64,000 bases of DNA from Pontederia crassipes (lineage: Eukaryota > Streptophyta > Magnoliopsida > Commelinales > Pontederiaceae): positions 52,574,995 to 52,638,994 of the forward strand of contig CM060198.1 of assembly GCA_030549335.1 (NCBI GenBank). Direction: 5' to 3'. The notes beneath the pieces were generated by a model that saw nothing but the letters and a program-made list of their open reading frames with translations, was not told the DNA's origin and made no database searches. Position numbers and translations under genes: made by a program. The first letter of the stretch is position 1; every line of letters starts with the position of its first letter. Of the stretch, positions 60,936 to 64,000 are shown in pieces.

Positions 60936-63664
60936 GGGTCGTCTGATTGGAGGATTTTTTTTAATGGAATAAAGTAAAGTAATAGTTTATTCTTTAAAAA
61001 GTAAGAATATTCATAATTCCATTTGTGTTTGGATAAAAAATGTAATATTTTATTATAAACAGTTGACATTTGTTATTGTAATGACTCGGATTTTTCAGAA
61101 ATAAATAATAAATATTTTAATTAGTTATTTAGATCTGAAAATTTATTATTTAATTTTTTGGAATGATTTAATTCCGAAATTGATGAAAAGTAGAGGAGAA
61201 GTTGAAAAGATAAGATGGGGTTTGAAAAAAAGTAAAAATTATTAAAGTATGAGTATCTAAATTTGAATTTAATTAATTCTGAATAATTAACAAAGGGTTA
61301 ATTAACGATGGACAGCTAAGATTAATTTTAAAAGAGTCCAAGGTCCAATAGAAGTTAGAATCCTAGACTATCTCTATAAATAAACATTAAAAGGGGGTTG
61401 GAAACTCATATTGGCAAAATAGAATTTTTGCACCACTAGCCCCAATTTGTCTCTCATTTTTAAGCAAATCGAGACGTTCCAGAGGACACCCGATGGCTAG
61501 TTTCGAAGTGTGTTTATGGGAGATCGTTGCGGTCCAAGTGTTGGCGTGTTTGGATACATGAGCAAAGAGGAATCGTCGTTCAAAGTTTGACATTCGTGCA
61601 GATTCTAGCATAGTGATTTTAGTTGATTTTTCAGCCAACTTTAGGTACGTAGAAGATCTCATGGCGTCATTTTGTCGCGATATGGAATTCTATTCTATTC
61701 TCCTATGTATCGAAATTTCATTGATATAGATTTTGCATCGATTAGACATAGCATGATATAGTTATGGTGATCGAAAAGTTGCATCGTAACGTTGTCGACG
61801 GCAAAACTTGGCTCGAGTTTTGTTCTGACCAGCCCCGATTCCATAGAACCGGGTGCGATTTGAAGTCGGAATCAGACTGAATTCGTAGAACTCGACCGAT
61901 GTTCCCTATAATTCGGCTTGAGTTTACTGCTGACATGGCTTGGGTTGCCGCGTATTGGATAGGGGATGTGAACCGAGGCCAAGCCGACCTGGGTTCACAC
62001 TCTGCCCGACTCGAGTTTACTTTGGCCGAGGTATATCGGACGTTTCTCGAATACAGCTCGGGTTCTGGAGGCAGAAAACGTATTTTGACATATTGAGTTA
62101 TAGTAAATAAGATTGTTATGGATATTAGTTATTTCAAATCGAATCATTATTATGCTTAATTTTATTGTCATTATATCTGACGTCATCATCATCATCATCA
62201 TATCTGATCATATTATTTTCGTACTAGATGATGTTATTAGCTTATCTGATTATAGCATATCAAATTTGACTTCGTTGTCATCATATTGATCCTATTATTA
62301 GCATATAATCATGTCATTGATGATAGTATCGATCTAGTAGTTTTCTTCCGATTGGGTCTTGTTAAATCACTAAGTTATTAAAAAATAAATGTGTTAAGTA
62401 AACAAGATAAAAGTTGAAAGCTACTAGTTCTCCATGTATCCGCTAGTTTCTAAGTCATCTGAGTCATATTGTTATCGTTATTGATATTGCATGTAGCATA
62501 TAGTGTATCTAAAGATTTGAAACGTCATCCTTTCGAGAAATTATAGCTATCCTGTGATTGGTTATGATCCCATGCCATCATGAAATTATTGTTAACGCTA
62601 TTATTGGAGGGCGGTTTGTCATGGATTAATATCTCCTATTGGCCTACATGAAAGAGATATGTAGTTTTCCTTAATTGACTGAGGTTCCCTATTGTATTGG
62701 ATAACTCCTATCATTAATAATTGAATTGATCAGTGAATTGATTTGAATTGTATCGTATGGATCATGATAATTTGCACACTAATGTTGATTGGGTTTGCCT
62801 CCGTCCATTGCATTAAATTGTTATCGACTCATGACCATTGATTATTGAATTGGAAATAATTAATTGAACAGTGCCATATTGATTAGGTCTGTTGAAAATT
62901 ATTAATGGATAATTATTATCGTTATTATTTCTTCATCAGATCTATAGTCACATTGATCCATAGTTATATCGATGCATTACTATGTGATCTGTTGCTTATT
63001 GATTTATTATTCTATAGATCCATTGTTACATCTTTACATTGATCCACTGATTTATTGGTTATGGTATTGTATTGGCCTATTGATCTATTGATATCATGAT
63101 CCATTGATTATCATGTAGTATTGTTCCATGTGCTCAATTGATTTATTATTCATATCTTGAGCATTATTGATTATTGTTTATTGATCACGGTTAGATCCTA
63201 CGTACTGAATATTTTTATTCTCATAAATTTCCCTATAATTGAATCCCTACAGGTGACTCAGCGCAGTAAGATGTTGCACATTATATAGAACTCTAGATTG
63301 AGTCATGTTAAATTGTTTGGTTTCTATTATTCCGCATTTTATAGTTTATATTTTTTATAAAATTATTTTATAGAAGATTGTGTACCGTCTCTGAGATGAC
63401 TCTGAGCACGTGAAAGTCACGTAAATTTAGGGGCATTATAATTATAATAAAAAATAATATAATAATGTGTGGATACATTATAAAAAATAAAATATTGTTG
63501 AAAAGATGAGGATATAAATATTCTTATGTCTCAAAAAATATTTATGTTATAATTTTGGGGTGTTTTCAAGATAATTTTTAGAAAGTTGGGTTTCGGCATA
63601 ATGTTTTTTTATATTATCGGAATATTCCGCTATTCCATCCTATTATACTCTACCAAATGACCCC
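60936..63664. mobile_element. TTA-flanked MITE (PIF/Harbinger-type) split by a solo LTR
   Basis: The left end GGGTCGTCTGATTGGAGGA and the right end (reverse complement GGGGTCATTTGGTAGAGTA) are inverted. Both are flanked by TTA (60,933-60,935 and 63,665-63,667), the target-site duplication of PIF/Harbinger elements. Without the LTR at 61,077-63,440 it would be about 365 bp. AT-rich, non-coding. Confidence 0.6.
61077..63440 (+). mobile_element. Ty3/gypsy solo LTR (2.4 kb)
   Basis: Starts TGTAATGACTCGGATTTTTC and ends ...GTAAATTTAGGGGCATTATA, the usual frame of Tekay/Del-type LTRs (TGTAA...GACCC to ...GTAAATT.GGG..). It contains a GC-richer block of CTCGAGTTT/CTCGGGTT words (61,800-62,060) and an AT-rich part with repeated ATTGATTTATT/GATCCATTG words (62,700-63,180). 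No internal region. The flanks GTTAT and ATTAT share TTAT. Old fossil. Confidence 0.65.
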
Positions 63665-63667
63665 TTA

Positions 63668-64000
63668 GACCATTTGATTAGAAAATTTGAAATGAAATAA
63701 TCGATGCTTGAAGAGGATAAAAATATAAAACTATAGTATTTTATTATAAGTAAATATATTCTTATTATATATTCTATTTAGTTTGAAGAGGACAAAAATA
63801 TAAAAAATATAGTATTTTCTAATTTAATATTTTTAAATAAATGGTGTTCATTGTTATCGATATAATAATGTATGGTAAAATATAAAAAAATGTGATTAAA
63901 AGTTTTGAAAATAGTGCAGTGATTTTGGCTGTTAAGTGGTGATTTTATAGTATTTAAGATATTTTTTATAAAAATAAAGTTTGATCGATTAAATCTTATT
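63668..64000. other. AT-rich spacer
   Basis: A repeated GAAGAGGA(T/C)AAAAATATAAAA word near 63,710 and 63,785. Nothing else seen. Confidence 0.5.

Noticed and set aside
62180-62205. (TCA)n run considered as regulatory sequence
   Set aside because: A short trinucleotide microsatellite inside an LTR.
1-64000. tRNA, rRNA, CRISPR or prokaryotic operon features
   Set aside because: None found. The window is nuclear plant DNA and no tRNA box A/B pair stood out by eye.

Overview
The window is nuclear DNA from a flowering plant. It is AT-rich and gene-poor and holds many kinds of transposable element. The evidence is spliced plant genes (a CLE signalling peptide with a conserved two-exon layout, an eight-exon ALBA-RGG gene with a telo-box leader, and a secreted glycine-rich protein), plant-type LTR retrotransposons, and plant hAT, Mutator, CACTA and SINE ends. 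I cannot name the species.

Layout. 1-3,700: a doubtful zinc-ribbon-like exon on the minus strand, then a diverged ~413-bp tandem repeat with a hAT insertion. 3,700-9,800: LTR-retroelement remnants, a LINE fragment and a 1,075-bp Mutator-like element with a GC-rich core. 9,880-15,320: a tandem segmental duplication carrying two CLE25-like genes on the minus strand; the first looks intact and the second looks decayed. 15,950-23,550: LTR fragments, hAT pieces and one end of a CACTA element. 23,552-29,648: a Mutator-like element split by an old Ty1/copia element with both LTRs. 31,728-32,316: a TATA box and a single-exon glycine-rich protein gene. 34,236-36,772: a probable solo LTR with a nested hAT MITE. 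39,670-42,000: a GC-rich half element and two hAT-type elements. 42,915-49,521: the ALBA gene, whose introns 1 and 7 hold a SINE, a hAT MITE and a nest of inverted-repeat elements. 51,326-60,053: a Ty3/gypsy chromovirus on the minus strand with one normal LTR and, on its other side, a rearranged and inverted LTR-derived segment. 60,936-63,664: a TTA-flanked MITE split by a solo LTR.

Only three host loci are well supported: CLE (two copies), the glycine-rich protein and ALBA. They show no sign of working as one system. What stands out is the insertion record. Many elements can be bounded to the base by target-site duplications, and two Mutator-like elements 24 kb apart share a 13-bp terminus. 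All alignments and splice models were made by eye from the sequence. No search or alignment program was run.
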